Shown in pieces: positions 33,840 through 42,969 of a DNA stretch of 64,000 nucleotides. This DNA is from Fontibacillus panacisegetis (GTDB taxonomy: Bacteria > Bacillota > Bacilli > Paenibacillales > Paenibacillaceae), in NCBI RefSeq assembly GCF_900102215.1, contig NZ_FNBG01000009.1, positions 62,001-126,000 of the forward strand, given 5' to 3'. A program made the position numbers and the translations under genes. The notes beneath the pieces are model-generated. The model did not search any database. It was not told the origin of the DNA and saw only the letters and a program-made list of their open reading frames with translations. How positions within the stretch are numbered: position 1 is the stretch's first letter; the number at the start of each line of letters is the position of its first letter.

Positions 33840-34832
33840 TTACTCCGTTCCATTCTCAGCAAGCACCTGCCCGGTTAAGGAAACCTCATAGTCTCCCAGT
33901 GACAAAAGCTCTTCCTGAAACTCATGCGATTGCAGAATCTGCTGAAGCTGCATAATCCATTTTTTATTTTCCGGTTGTTTAAGAACTACCAGATCTACCT
34001 TCTCCTGAATTAGCGGAATAAATTCCAGCCCTTCAATCCGTGCCGGACGCTCACTCCCGACACCTACATCCGCCTGTCCCATGACAATCCGTCCGGCAAC
34101 TCCCATATGTGTCATTTCCTCGTTCTGATAACCGGAAATAGATGCAGGTGATATTCCATGTAAACGAAGCTGCTCATCCAGCAATACCCTTGCCCCCGAA
34201 CCCTTCTCCCGGTTAACCAGTCGAATATCCCGTCGTGCGAGATCATCCCATGTATGAATATTAAGAGTATTGCCTTGCTTTACATACAAGCCCGCTTTGC
34301 GTGTCACTAAATGAATGACCTTGTACGGTAATGATATAAACAATTTTCGTATAAACGGAAGATTATACTCGCCAGTGTCACCGTCAAACAGATGAGTACT
34401 GACGATATCCGCACGACCGTTATACATAGCAACCAGACTATCCATACTTCCGACAACCGAGCGCAGCGGCCTGATACGGGAGTTTTTTCTCTCCATAGCC
34501 TTGGCCAGTAAATCCAGACTTGCATCCTGACCCGTAATGATCAATGATCTGATATCTCCCTCTTGATCCAGTCGTTCTTCTTCTATTGGTACTACGGGGC
34601 GATGTGCATCGGGCTGCTGCTGTATCTGGATGGGTTCCAAGCTGGTCGCAGGATTCATTTCATTTCTTGCATTCTGCTTATAAGCTTCCAAATCTGTTGA
34701 ATCTACCCTGATTTGTTTGCCGACCCGGTAAGAAGGCAGTTCTCCCTTTTTGATCAGCTCATATACCGTTAACTTGGAAACCTTTAATAATTTTGCAATT
34801 TCCTCGGTCGTGTAAGAGATAGGTTCTGTCAT
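33840..34832 (-). CDS. HTH regulator with periplasmic-binding-like domain
   Basis: About 330 residues. An excisionase-type helix-turn-helix (YTTEEIAKLLKVSKLTVYEL, KGELPSYRVGKQIRV) covers the first ~55 residues. A linker and a PBP-like domain (PF12727 type; ITGQDASLDLLAKAM, LVNREKGSGARVLLDEQL, ADVGVGSERPARI) follow. That domain is related to molybdate-binding proteins and is found with molybdenum cofactor genes. Start ATG 34832 has AAGGAG at six bases; the upstream ATG 34847 overlaps it. It sits 54 bases ahead of moeB and may sense molybdate or cofactor status. That is inference from family and position. Confidence 0.82.
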   Translation of the reverse strand: MTEPISYTTEEIAKLLKVSKLTVYELIKKGELPSYRVGKQIRVDSTDLEAYKQNARNEMNPATSLEPIQIQQQPDAHRPVVPIEEERLDQEGDIRSLIITGQDASLDLLAKAMERKNSRIRPLRSVVGSMDSLVAMYNGRADIVSTHLFDGDTGEYNLPFIRKLFISLPYKVIHLVTRKAGLYVKQGNTLNIHTWDDLARRDIRLVNREKGSGARVLLDEQLRLHGISPASISGYQNEEMTHMGVAGRIVMGQADVGVGSERPARIEGLEFIPLIQEKVDLVVLKQPENKKWIMQLQQILQSHEFQEELLSLGDYEVSLTGQVLAENGTE

Positions 34833-34949
34833 ATTTGACTCCTTCATGCGTCATTATTTGACAACTAAATTCATCTTACTTGGGTTCGATTTATTTTTCA
34901 ATGCGCGATCATTTATACACATGACTTCAAGGCAAAAGCGCGCTCAATC

Positions 34950-34963
34950 TGTCATTAATGACA
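34950..34963. promoter_or_regulatory. Palindrome in the divergent regulator/PFOR promoter region
   Basis: TGTCATTAATGACA is a perfect 14-bp palindrome in the 301-bp gap between the HTH/PBP regulator and the oxidoreductase genes; a second, weaker one (ATAATGCGTTAT) lies four bases on. It is a candidate operator, possibly for the adjacent regulator. It does not fit the GlnR spacing. Confidence 0.5.
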
Positions 34964-35133
34964 TAATGCGTTATATAAAATACCGCGGATTTATAACAAA
35001 CTGTGACGATTTACAAAAATTGCTAAAACCTATGATATATATCACCACTCCCTCTCTTTTCAACCTGTAATTTGAATGAAAAAGACGCAAACAAATGGAA
35101 TCATGATGTCATTTTACGAAAGGGGACATGTTC

Positions 35134-36144
35134 ATGGGAGGTCTTCCGTTAGTTAACAAGTTAGGATTTTATGAAATTCGTTTAGAGGCCATTGGGGGAA
35201 TGGGAGCCAACCTCGCAGGTAAAATGCTCGCTGAAGCCGGAGTAAACGGGAGCGGGCTTAATGGTGTCAGCTTCTCCTCGTACGGATCGGAAAAGAAGGG
35301 CTCTCCAGTTAAAGCTCATATCCGCTTTTGCGAGCTAACTACACAAATCCGCGACACCTCATCAGTTGAACATCCACATATGGTCGGTATCTTTCACGAG
35401 GCTCTTGCCAAGACCGTCCATGTAACCAGCGGCATCGGCCCTGACAGCATCGTATTGGTCAACTCGACCAAAGCTCCTTCACAATTAATGGCACTGCTTG
35501 ACATGCAGGGTGGAAAGATTGCAGCTATTGATGCTACGGGTATTGCATTAAAGGAGAAAAACCGGGTCAACATGGCAATGCTAGGTGCCCTGTTCAAAAT
35601 ATGTCCATTTCTGGACCCGCAGGCAATGAAGGACATCGTCACCAAATCGCTCGGAGCTAAATATCCTCAAGCCATCGAATCCGCACACCGTACATTTGAT
35701 CGAGGGTATGAAGAAGTGGTTTTTGAACAGTTTACATTAGAAGATAATGGCCCACTCCTCGACTTCAAGCACTCAAACATTTCATCACTGGGTTATGAGA
35801 ATCAGCCGATTGGAGGCATGATCACAAATCCCGGAGGCAATTATTTGAAGGATCTGAGTATTTCCCGATCCGGTATGATCCCGTCCTACGATCCAGAATC
35901 GTGCATTAACTGCGCAGGTTGCGACAATGTTTGCCCTGACATGTGTTTTGTATGGGAAGAAAGAACCGACAGGAAAGGCAGATCCCAAATATTTCTGCAA
36001 GGGATTGATTACCAATACTGCAAGGGCTGTCTCAAATGCGTGCAAGCCTGTCCAACCAGTGCATTAAGCAGCATTAAGGAAAAAGAGGGCTATGCAGACA
36101 AGTATTCAGTCAAGCATCGCTTTGATCTTGCTGCGCAATTTTAA
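35134..36144 (+). CDS. 2-oxoacid:ferredoxin oxidoreductase, gamma-delta fusion
   Basis: About 336 residues: gamma domain (about 1-190; RLEAIGGMGANLAGKMLAEAG, FSSYGSEKKGSPV), then a delta ferredoxin domain with two [4Fe-4S] motifs, CINCAGCDNVCPD and CKGCLKCVQACPT. With the next gene it makes the complete enzyme that oxidises pyruvate or another 2-oxoacid and reduces ferredoxin. ATG 35134 is preferred since AAAGGGG is properly spaced for it and not for ATG 35128. Placed back to back with the nif operon, it is a good candidate for nitrogenase electron supply (a NifJ-like role). Substrate choice is inferred. Confidence 0.88.
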   Translation: MGGLPLVNKLGFYEIRLEAIGGMGANLAGKMLAEAGVNGSGLNGVSFSSYGSEKKGSPVKAHIRFCELTTQIRDTSSVEHPHMVGIFHEALAKTVHVTSGIGPDSIVLVNSTKAPSQLMALLDMQGGKIAAIDATGIALKEKNRVNMAMLGALFKICPFLDPQAMKDIVTKSLGAKYPQAIESAHRTFDRGYEEVVFEQFTLEDNGPLLDFKHSNISSLGYENQPIGGMITNPGGNYLKDLSISRSGMIPSYDPESCINCAGCDNVCPDMCFVWEERTDRKGRSQIFLQGIDYQYCKGCLKCVQACPTSALSSIKEKEGYADKYSVKHRFDLAAQF

Positions 36145-36163
36145 CAAAAAGAAAGGTGGGTTT

Positions 36164-38473
36164 ATGATGGCTATCGATTACAGTAAAGAGATTGGCTCCG
36201 CCAAGGTGGAGCAGCAATACGTGTATGAATCTGGAAATGAAATGGCCGCATACGCTGCACAGCAAATTAATTATCATGTCATGGGTTATTTTCCGATTTC
36301 ACCTTCTACCGAGGTTGCTCAATTTTTGGATCTTACTAAAACAACCGGCCAGCACGATATTAAGCTAATTCCATCCGATGGCGAGCATAGCTCGGCAGGG
36401 ATATGTTATGGTGCTTCGACAGCTGGGGGACGTGTATTTAATGCAACCAGCGCTCAGGGTTATATGTACATGCTTGAGCAAATGCCTGTTCAATCCGGTA
36501 CACGACTGCCCATGGTCATGAACCTGGTCTGCCGCTCCATCTCTGGACCACTGAACATTCACGGAGATCATTCCGATTTATACTTCGCGCTAAATACTGG
36601 CTGGCCCATTCTGATGTGCCGTGATCCTCAAGCCGTGTATGATATGAATATTATGGCACTAAAGCTTGCGGAGGACCCTGAAGTGCGCCTGCCGGTGATG
36701 GTGGCATCGGACGGCTATTTCACTTCTCACCAAAAACGCAGAGTCCAGACCTTTATGCATCGGGAAGATGTAATGAAATTTGTCGGTGAGCAGCCGCCTG
36801 CCGGTTTTCCCCATACACTAGATCGTGAGCAGCCGATTTCCATCGGTCCGTATATGAACGAGCCGGATTACATTAATAACCGTTATCAAATGTCTGAAGC
36901 CATGTACAAGGCCGGTGCAGTGTTTGAGCGGATAGCTAAAGAATACGGTGATCTGACTGGTCGTTACTACCCTACTCTTGATCTGTACAGGATGGAGGAT
37001 GCTGAAGTTGCGGTTTTCCTTATGAATTCTGCTTCGGAAATTATTAAAGATGTAGTAGATCAGCTACGGGCTGAAGGGATCAAGGCAGGCTCCATTTCCC
37101 CTAATATTATCCGCCCTTTTCCACAGAAACAAATTGCTAACGCACTGAAAAATGTGAAGGCCATCACCGTTGGAGACCGCGGAGATTCCACTGGCGGACA
37201 TGGCGGAAATATGGTGAATGAGCTTAAAGCTGCACTTTTTACACATGGCAACCACACAACCCAAGTGATTAGCCGGATTTACGGGCTTGGGGGTAAAGAG
37301 TTTTATGCAGAGGATGGACATCATTTCTTCCAGCTCGCTATTGAAGCCGCAAAAAGTGGTGAGGTCGCGGTCCCGTTTGATTTTTACGGACATCATCCTG
37401 GTGAAAGTGATAAGACCCCTATAAGACTGCTTAAGCCATTAAAATTCGAGGATCTCAAAACGGGTTTGATCGAAATAGATAAAGACGAGCTCACCGGAAA
37501 ACTCCGTGTAAAAGTTCCTCCTATGCGCTCGTTGGTTAAAAAGCCGAAACGTCTGACTCCAGGACATGGAGCATGTCCGGGCTGTGGTATTTTTTCCGGC
37601 CTAGAACTGTTCTTCAAAGGGATTGAGGGCGATATCGTAACTCTGTTCCATACCGGATGCGCTTATGTTGTATCTACAGGCTACCCTCATTCGTCGCACA
37701 AAGGAACCTTTATTCATAACCTCTTCCAAAATGGAGCCGCCACATTATCAGGTGTTGTTGAAATGTTCTGGGAGCGCAAACGCCGTGGTGAACTTGATGA
37801 TCTTGGTCTGAAGGATGATTTTACCTTTGTTATGGTCACTGGAGACGGAGGTATGGATATCGGAATGGGTCCGGCGATCGGAGCAGCATTGCGCAATCAT
37901 AGAATGATCATTCTGGAATACGATAACGAAGGCTACATGAATACCGGAGCCCAGCTATCTTATTCCACTCCTAAAGGTCATCGCACTTCAACCTCAGGCG
38001 TGGGCAAAACTCAACAAGGCAAAGGCAGCCACCATAAGGATACCCCGCAAATTATGGCGGCCACCAATATTCCTTATGTATTTACCGGAACGGAAGCCCA
38101 TCCCCAGGATCTGGTGAAAAAGGCTGCCAAAGCTTGGTGGTACGCACAAAATGAAGGACTTGTTTACGGCAAAATTCTTAGCGCATGCCCACTCAACTGG
38201 ATGGCTGAGGATAACGCGGGAACATCACTTGTAGGAACAGCAGTAGACTCCTGTTTTTTCCCTCTATACGAAGTTGAACTCGGTATTACGACCATCACCT
38301 ATGACCCTGAGGCCAAGAGCCAAAAGGTTGAACTGACCGAATGGCTGAAAAGAATGGGGAAAACCAGACATTTGCTTAAGCCGGAAAATGAAGCGATCCT
38401 GAAATCCTTCCAGGATGAAGTAGAACGCCGCTGGAGCCGCTTGAAGATCAAACATGCACACCCTGAGCTCTAG
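36164..38473 (+). CDS. 2-oxoacid:ferredoxin oxidoreductase, alpha-beta fusion
   Basis: About 769 residues. Alpha domain (about 1-410): GYFPISPSTEVAQFL, SDGEHSSAGICYGAS. Beta domain (from about 470): GHGACPGCGIF with cluster cysteines, and the thiamine diphosphate site GDGGMDIGMG...NEGYMNTGAQ. Start ATG 36164 (or 36167) follows AAAGGTGGG; an in-frame ATG at 36092 overlaps the previous gene without a site. Twenty bases separate it from the gamma-delta gene, so this is a two-gene operon, ending opposite nifV. The Cys set and fusion order are unlike the single-chain NifJ of enterobacteria. Confidence 0.9.
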   Translation: MMAIDYSKEIGSAKVEQQYVYESGNEMAAYAAQQINYHVMGYFPISPSTEVAQFLDLTKTTGQHDIKLIPSDGEHSSAGICYGASTAGGRVFNATSAQGYMYMLEQMPVQSGTRLPMVMNLVCRSISGPLNIHGDHSDLYFALNTGWPILMCRDPQAVYDMNIMALKLAEDPEVRLPVMVASDGYFTSHQKRRVQTFMHREDVMKFVGEQPPAGFPHTLDREQPISIGPYMNEPDYINNRYQMSEAMYKAGAVFERIAKEYGDLTGRYYPTLDLYRMEDAEVAVFLMNSASEIIKDVVDQLRAEGIKAGSISPNIIRPFPQKQIANALKNVKAITVGDRGDSTGGHGGNMVNELKAALFTHGNHTTQVISRIYGLGGKEFYAEDGHHFFQLAIEAAKSGEVAVPFDFYGHHPGESDKTPIRLLKPLKFEDLKTGLIEIDKDELTGKLRVKVPPMRSLVKKPKRLTPGHGACPGCGIFSGLELFFKGIEGDIVTLFHTGCAYVVSTGYPHSSHKGTFIHNLFQNGAATLSGVVEMFWERKRRGELDDLGLKDDFTFVMVTGDGGMDIGMGPAIGAALRNHRMIILEYDNEGYMNTGAQLSYSTPKGHRTSTSGVGKTQQGKGSHHKDTPQIMAATNIPYVFTGTEAHPQDLVKKAAKAWWYAQNEGLVYGKILSACPLNWMAEDNAGTSLVGTAVDSCFFPLYEVELGITTITYDPEAKSQKVELTEWLKRMGKTRHLLKPENEAILKSFQDEVERRWSRLKIKHAHPEL

Positions 38474-38685
38474 TTCTCATCTTCACAGACTAACCAGATG
38501 AATATTCTCGTGGTACAAGTCCCAGATGAGTTGGGCAGAGGAACGAAAACGTCTGTTAGCACAAAACACAGGAAATAAGTTCCTTTATATGATAAAAATC
38601 TAGACTATAGAGAGGGTTAGTTCCCTCTTACTCTATCGGTACGAATTTAAGTAAGTGAGAGTGTCAGCAACAGACCGAAAATCTA

Positions 38686-38730
38686 AAATAGCGGTGCCAG
38701 GGATAGCCTCCCTGAACACCGCTATTACTA
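38686..38730. terminator. Bidirectional terminator between PFOR and nifV
   Basis: TAGCGGTG-C-CAGGGA pairs with TCCCTG-AA-CACCGCTA around a five-base loop. It is flanked by AT-rich sequence but not long T-runs, and sits 38 bases beyond the nifV stop, at the end of the two convergent operons. Confidence 0.75.
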
Positions 38731-38767
38731 AATCAAACCTGCTTTTTTGGGAACAGCCACCTTTTAA

Positions 38768-39895
38768 CTATCGTAATATTTCCTCCTCTGCCCAGCGTTT
38801 TAATTCACCCGTATCAACCGTCCTCTTACGCGCATCAGCTGTATGTCGAAGACGCAGCAGCAACGCTTCAACTGTCTTCTCATCGGCATCAATGCCTTCT
38901 ACGATCAACGCCTGTCTGACGGAACTCCGACCGGAATGCTTTCCAAGCACGAAGCTGTGATCAGTTCCAAGCTCTGAAGGATCAAATGCTTGATAGGTTC
39001 GTCTGTCCTTGACCAAGCCATCAACATGAATACCGGATTCATGGGCAAAAGCAAACTTTCCAAGCAGAGGTTTTGTATCCGGCAATTCCCGACCGGACGC
39101 TCTGGATACAAATTCCGCTAACGAACGAAGTTTATCAGAGCGTACAGAACACTCACCATGATACAAATGCCTCCAGCCCATAACAGCTTCCTCTAAAGCA
39201 GTATTTCCGGCCCGTTCTCCTATGCCTAACACAGTTGTACTCGCCCACTGTGCTCCAGCCTCAATACCAGCCAGCGTATTCGCAGTTGCCAGACCAAAGT
39301 CATTATGGCAATGGATTTCTACCTCAATATCAGGCGGGCACACGGTCAACAGCGTGGAAATTCGGGCAGATATCGTACCGGGATGATGAACGGACAAGGT
39401 ATCCGCATAGCGGAAACGAGTTACTCCTTCACGGCGCAGCATATGGACAAGATCCGCGAGAAAGCTGAATTCGGCACGGGAAGCATCCTCAAAACCAACT
39501 GACACCGTCAGCCCTTTATTAAGAGCATAACATGCTATCGATCTTCCCATTTCCATAACCTGATCAGGTCTTGCATTCAGCTTGGCTTTCATTTGTATTG
39601 AGGATACTGGCAAAGCGATATGCACCCAGTCCGCTCCCGTCAACACAGAAGCATCTATATCAGACCGGATTGCACGGTTCCAGGTCAACAACCTCATAGG
39701 CAGCCCAAGCGAAACAATCGTGCTGATCGCTCTGCGCTCCTCTTCCCCCATGGCAGGAATGCCTATCTCTGCCTGTTCAACACCGCTGTCCGCCAAGCGT
39801 TTAGCGATTTCAAGCTTTTCATCAGCCGTAAACGATACACCTGCGGCTTGTTCCCCATCGCGCAATGTTGTATCGCATATCCGCATCTTTTTCAT
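38768..39895 (-). CDS. nifV: Homocitrate synthase NifV
   Basis: About 375 residues, alpha-isopropylmalate synthase family. The opening RICDTTLRDGEQAAGVSF, metal-site EIHCHNDFGLATAN and the HESGIHVDG motif are clear. It makes homocitrate, the organic ligand of the iron-molybdenum cofactor. Start ATG 39895 (MKKMRIC) follows AGGAGG; an upstream frame to 39934 overlaps hesA without a site. Last gene of the nif operon. Confidence 0.94.
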   Translation of the reverse strand: MKKMRICDTTLRDGEQAAGVSFTADEKLEIAKRLADSGVEQAEIGIPAMGEEERRAISTIVSLGLPMRLLTWNRAIRSDIDASVLTGADWVHIALPVSSIQMKAKLNARPDQVMEMGRSIACYALNKGLTVSVGFEDASRAEFSFLADLVHMLRREGVTRFRYADTLSVHHPGTISARISTLLTVCPPDIEVEIHCHNDFGLATANTLAGIEAGAQWASTTVLGIGERAGNTALEEAVMGWRHLYHGECSVRSDKLRSLAEFVSRASGRELPDTKPLLGKFAFAHESGIHVDGLVKDRRTYQAFDPSELGTDHSFVLGKHSGRSSVRQALIVEGIDADEKTVEALLLRLRHTADARKRTVDTGELKRWAEEEILR

Positions 39896-39912
39896 CCAGC
39901 CCTCCCTCCTCT

Positions 39913-40650
39913 CTACCCCTGACAGCATGTACAAGTGAGATTCCGTTTTACTGCAACGGTATAGCTGCTCATATCAAGCGTATTTATGCGGTGCATTACA
40001 TTCATGAACGGTTTGCCGATTCCAGTTATCCATTTCACAGCTTCCATTGCAGCCATGCAGCCTGCCAAACCGGAGGTAGCCCCCAGCACCGGAAATCCTA
40101 GTGGTTCCCAATCCACACTGATTTGGGGGTACAGACATACGAGACAAGGTGTCTTCTTTGGCACTATAGTAGTTATCGAAACTTCAAAACCGTACATGGC
40201 CGCTTCAACTAGGGGTTTGCCGGCAGCAACACAAAGACGGTTAAGCTCATATCGTTCGGGAAAATCATATCTCGCATCGATAACAATATCGGCTCCATTT
40301 ACCCATGGCTCAGCCTCTTTATATGTTATCTTGTCATTGTAGCCTTCAATTTCAACCTCAGGGTTGATACGCCGCAGGTTTTGCATCGCCGTACCGATCC
40401 GTTCCTCTCCTATACATGAGGAATCCATTAATATTTGTCGGTTCATGTCCGGAAGCTGGATCGTTCCTTCGTGAGCAAGAATCAGCTTTCCCACTCCGGC
40501 CGCTGCCAGGTAAATGGCTGCCGTACCCCCGAGGCCGCCAATTCCAGCAACCATAACCACCGAACTCTTCAGCTTTTTTTGCCCTTCCTCTCCGAGCAGC
40601 TTCAACTGTCTATCATATCTGAAGGTTTGCTGTACAAATGAACTCATCAT
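39913..40650 (-). CDS. hesA: HesA, ThiF/MoeB-like protein of the nif operon
   Basis: 245 residues. Nucleotide-binding VAGIGGLGGTAAIYLA, Arg-rich MNRQIL helix, and zinc cysteines CLVCLY and CTCC at the end. HesA is found in Paenibacillus and cyanobacterial nif clusters and is thought to help deliver sulfur, metal or molybdenum to the cofactor; its exact reaction is unknown. It shares its fold with moeB 7 kb away but is shorter. In-operon between orf and nifV. Confidence 0.92.
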   Translation of the reverse strand: MMSSFVQQTFRYDRQLKLLGEEGQKKLKSSVVMVAGIGGLGGTAAIYLAAAGVGKLILAHEGTIQLPDMNRQILMDSSCIGEERIGTAMQNLRRINPEVEIEGYNDKITYKEAEPWVNGADIVIDARYDFPERYELNRLCVAAGKPLVEAAMYGFEVSITTIVPKKTPCLVCLYPQISVDWEPLGFPVLGATSGLAGCMAAMEAVKWITGIGKPFMNVMHRINTLDMSSYTVAVKRNLTCTCCQG

Positions 40651-40697
40651 CCAACATCCCTCCCATTAGTAACGGAACTAAGTAACGCCCCTGTTTT

Positions 40698-41243
40698 TTA
40701 GCGTTTTGCGGTGATCTCACTGTGCTTGCTGTGCCATTCCAAAGCCTCTCTCAGACTGTTAAGCGCAAACCTTTCCAATTTGATTCGGGATGAAAATGGA
40801 AATCTCAACCCGGCTCGCAATGTTGTTGAAATCAAGATTAAGCGACCGCTGGATACGATCGCTCTTCCAAATCCTTCGGAATTCATATCAACCATGCTTT
40901 GAACCAGACCATTTGTTTCAATCTCCAAGGTAAGAGCCATTGCCTGAAACACATTCTCCACTTGCTTGCGCAGTTTGGGACTGGGAGTACAATCCGCTCC
41001 TAATGCCAATTTTTCTTCAGCAGTAAATAAGGCCAATCGAGCAATTTTTTCTTCTGTATTTAATCCGCTGCCCTTCTCAAAGTAATCATAAGCATCCAAA
41101 ATTCGACTCAAGGACTTGTTAAATGTCGAGACTAATCTTTCAGCCTCCACTTCTGCGCAGCCTCCTTTTGCCGCCCTGTATAACGGCCCCTGCTCCTGTT
41201 CCTGTTCATCCTGCACGTCTTGGTAAGCTTCTGCTTCACTCAC
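40698..41243 (-). CDS. NifX-associated (DUF269-type) protein
   Basis: 181 residues. The front ~35 are acidic and Glu/Gln-rich. The back half has the NifX-associated signature: MVDMNSEGFGRAIVSSGRL, then LISTTLRAGLRFPF, as in the DUF269 proteins found beside nifX in many diazotrophs. The usual RDVHRFGF is here RAGLRFPF. It lies between nifX and hesA, the position called orf1 in some Paenibacillus nif clusters. Probable accessory in cofactor maturation; function not established. Confidence 0.85.
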   Translation of the reverse strand: MSEAEAYQDVQDEQEQEQGPLYRAAKGGCAEVEAERLVSTFNKSLSRILDAYDYFEKGSGLNTEEKIARLALFTAEEKLALGADCTPSPKLRKQVENVFQAMALTLEIETNGLVQSMVDMNSEGFGRAIVSSGRLILISTTLRAGLRFPFSSRIKLERFALNSLREALEWHSKHSEITAKR

Positions 41244-41291
41244 GCCTCACCCCTCCTATCCATTCGGAATGATTTCAGCACTAACTTCCTC

Positions 41292-41669
41292 TTAATCTCC
41301 CACTTCTTCAGTCTTAAGTACCTTACTTAACCACATAGGCGGCTTACCTCGAAGCATCTCAAGCAACCGAGCAATCTGATCTTCAATAGAGCTGCCCGCA
41401 GGTACCTTGACTGGCATCATTTTACGACTTGTAACCCTTGCTGCAGCGGATGCACCGATTTGCATGAGAAAAACAAGAGTGCAATCCTCGATCAAGGAGA
41501 TTCTCATCTCAATTCTGCTGCCCTCATCCTGGACAATTTGCAGCGGAACGGCGCGGTTCTCTACAAAGCAAGCTTCACCGGGACGGACATCGTATACTGT
41601 AAACATTGGGCTTTGCCCAAAGTGTGAATTTACCTTTAACCCATCATCTGTGGCAAACGCTACCTTCAT
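41292..41669 (-). CDS. nifX: Nitrogenase cofactor carrier NifX
   Basis: About 125 residues of the NifX/NifB-C-terminal/dinitrogenase-cofactor fold: VAFATDDGLKVNSHFGQSP, LIEDCTLVFLMQIGASAAAR. NifX holds cofactor precursors between NifB, NifEN and apo-nitrogenase. ATG 41669 (third residue of the longest frame) has GAGGAG at the right distance. It overlaps the end of nifN by 26 bases, so is translationally coupled. Confidence 0.9.
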   Translation of the reverse strand: MKVAFATDDGLKVNSHFGQSPMFTVYDVRPGEACFVENRAVPLQIVQDEGSRIEMRISLIEDCTLVFLMQIGASAAARVTSRKMMPVKVPAGSSIEDQIARLLEMLRGKPPMWLSKVLKTEEVGD

Positions 41670-42969
41670 GTGCATTCTCCTCTCTTTGGATCAAAAGATT
41701 GCCCGCCTTGTTGATCTGCTCCATCGTCCCACGGTATCCTACCGTCACAGACGTATAGGCCCCCAACTCGTCGACTATAGGAAATCCCATCGCCATAAAT
41801 GCTGCACCACAGCGCTTGGCCCCTCTTTTTCCATGGGAATTACTAATCCACAAATCCGCTCCCTGAGCCAACTGCTCAGCATCGTCAAGATCGCCAACCC
41901 ACACATCACGATTCAACTCTTCCAGTAATGTTGTTTCATATGACGCAACCAATCCCCGCAGCTCAACACCCATTTCCTCCAACCATGAAGCAACAGAAAG
42001 GAGATGATCAGGCTCAAGCGCTACCACAGCAGAAATACCTGCATAGTTGAACTGGGCATCCAGCATGCAATCCAGCAAACTTTCACGCTGCCAACGATAC
42101 CTTAATGGAACAGTCTCACGACTGAGATTCTGGAGAAAATAAAAAAATTCATCACTGGAGGCGAGTCCTGATACTCCGCTAAACACCCGATAGGGAATAC
42201 CCGCTGCGTTATGCAGTCTTCGAGCAGGTCTTTCCATACTGGCTCCAATCGCAATAGTATAGCCTGAACGCATCATCTGGCGCGCGGAATCGATGGGGAT
42301 TCCACCGCGGGTCATAGGGGAGAAGCCGGTCATCAGATGACCGGCTAACGATGTAGATAAATCGGGCAGTGTAATTACATCAAATCCAAAGGCTCCGATC
42401 ATTTCTTTTATCTCCATCACATCTCCCGCTGTGAGAAAGGAACCGGGCAACAAATTAATTTGATTTTTCAGCAACTTGTACGTTTTACGGTTCGACTGCT
42501 CCAGCAAGCCATCAATGATGGATTCCACCATGGCGCTGTATCCTGATTCCAGTGATCCCCGAAAGTCCGGTAACGAGCTGGTGACGATCAAATGATTTTT
42601 CAGGTTATGCTCTCTCTTGAACTTTTTAACTTTAGCTCCATAATCTGTACCTGAAGCTTCGGTTAGTGCCGTACTCAGTACGCCGATAACATCTGGGCGA
42701 TGTTTGGTCAGCACCGTCTCCAGCGCTTTTTCCAGATTCAGATCTGCATCAAAAATGACGTCCATCTCCTGAAGTGCAGTAGTTTGCACGGCAATCGGCT
42801 CACGAAAATGCCTTGTCAGCAGCGTCTTGGCAAAGGATGTACAGCCTTGGGCCCCATGCAGGATTGGCATAGATCGAAATATACCTTGCATAGCCAAAAT
42901 GCCCCCAAGCGGCTGGCTAATCTTTAAAGGGTTACAGCTAAGCGGTTTTTTCATTCTATGAATTGTCAT
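41644..42969 (-). CDS. nifN: Cofactor assembly scaffold NifN
   Basis: About 441 residues, paralogue of NifK: CNPLKISQPLGGILAMQGI, LHGAQGCTSFAKTLLTRHFREP. With NifE it forms the scaffold on which the iron-molybdenum cofactor is completed. ATG 42969 has GGGGGA five bases upstream; the longer frame to 43035 runs deep into nifE. It overlaps nifE by 14 bases. Confidence 0.94.
   Translation of the reverse strand: MTIHRMKKPLSCNPLKISQPLGGILAMQGIFRSMPILHGAQGCTSFAKTLLTRHFREPIAVQTTALQEMDVIFDADLNLEKALETVLTKHRPDVIGVLSTALTEASGTDYGAKVKKFKREHNLKNHLIVTSSLPDFRGSLESGYSAMVESIIDGLLEQSNRKTYKLLKNQINLLPGSFLTAGDVMEIKEMIGAFGFDVITLPDLSTSLAGHLMTGFSPMTRGGIPIDSARQMMRSGYTIAIGASMERPARRLHNAAGIPYRVFSGVSGLASSDEFFYFLQNLSRETVPLRYRWQRESLLDCMLDAQFNYAGISAVVALEPDHLLSVASWLEEMGVELRGLVASYETTLLEELNRDVWVGDLDDAEQLAQGADLWISNSHGKRGAKRCGAAFMAMGFPIVDELGAYTSVTVGYRGTMEQINKAGNLLIQREENAHEGSVCHR

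Noticed and set aside
34846-35070. 74-residue plus-strand ORF in the regulator/PFOR gap
   Set aside because: No ribosome binding site, AT-biased, and spans the palindromes and promoter region.
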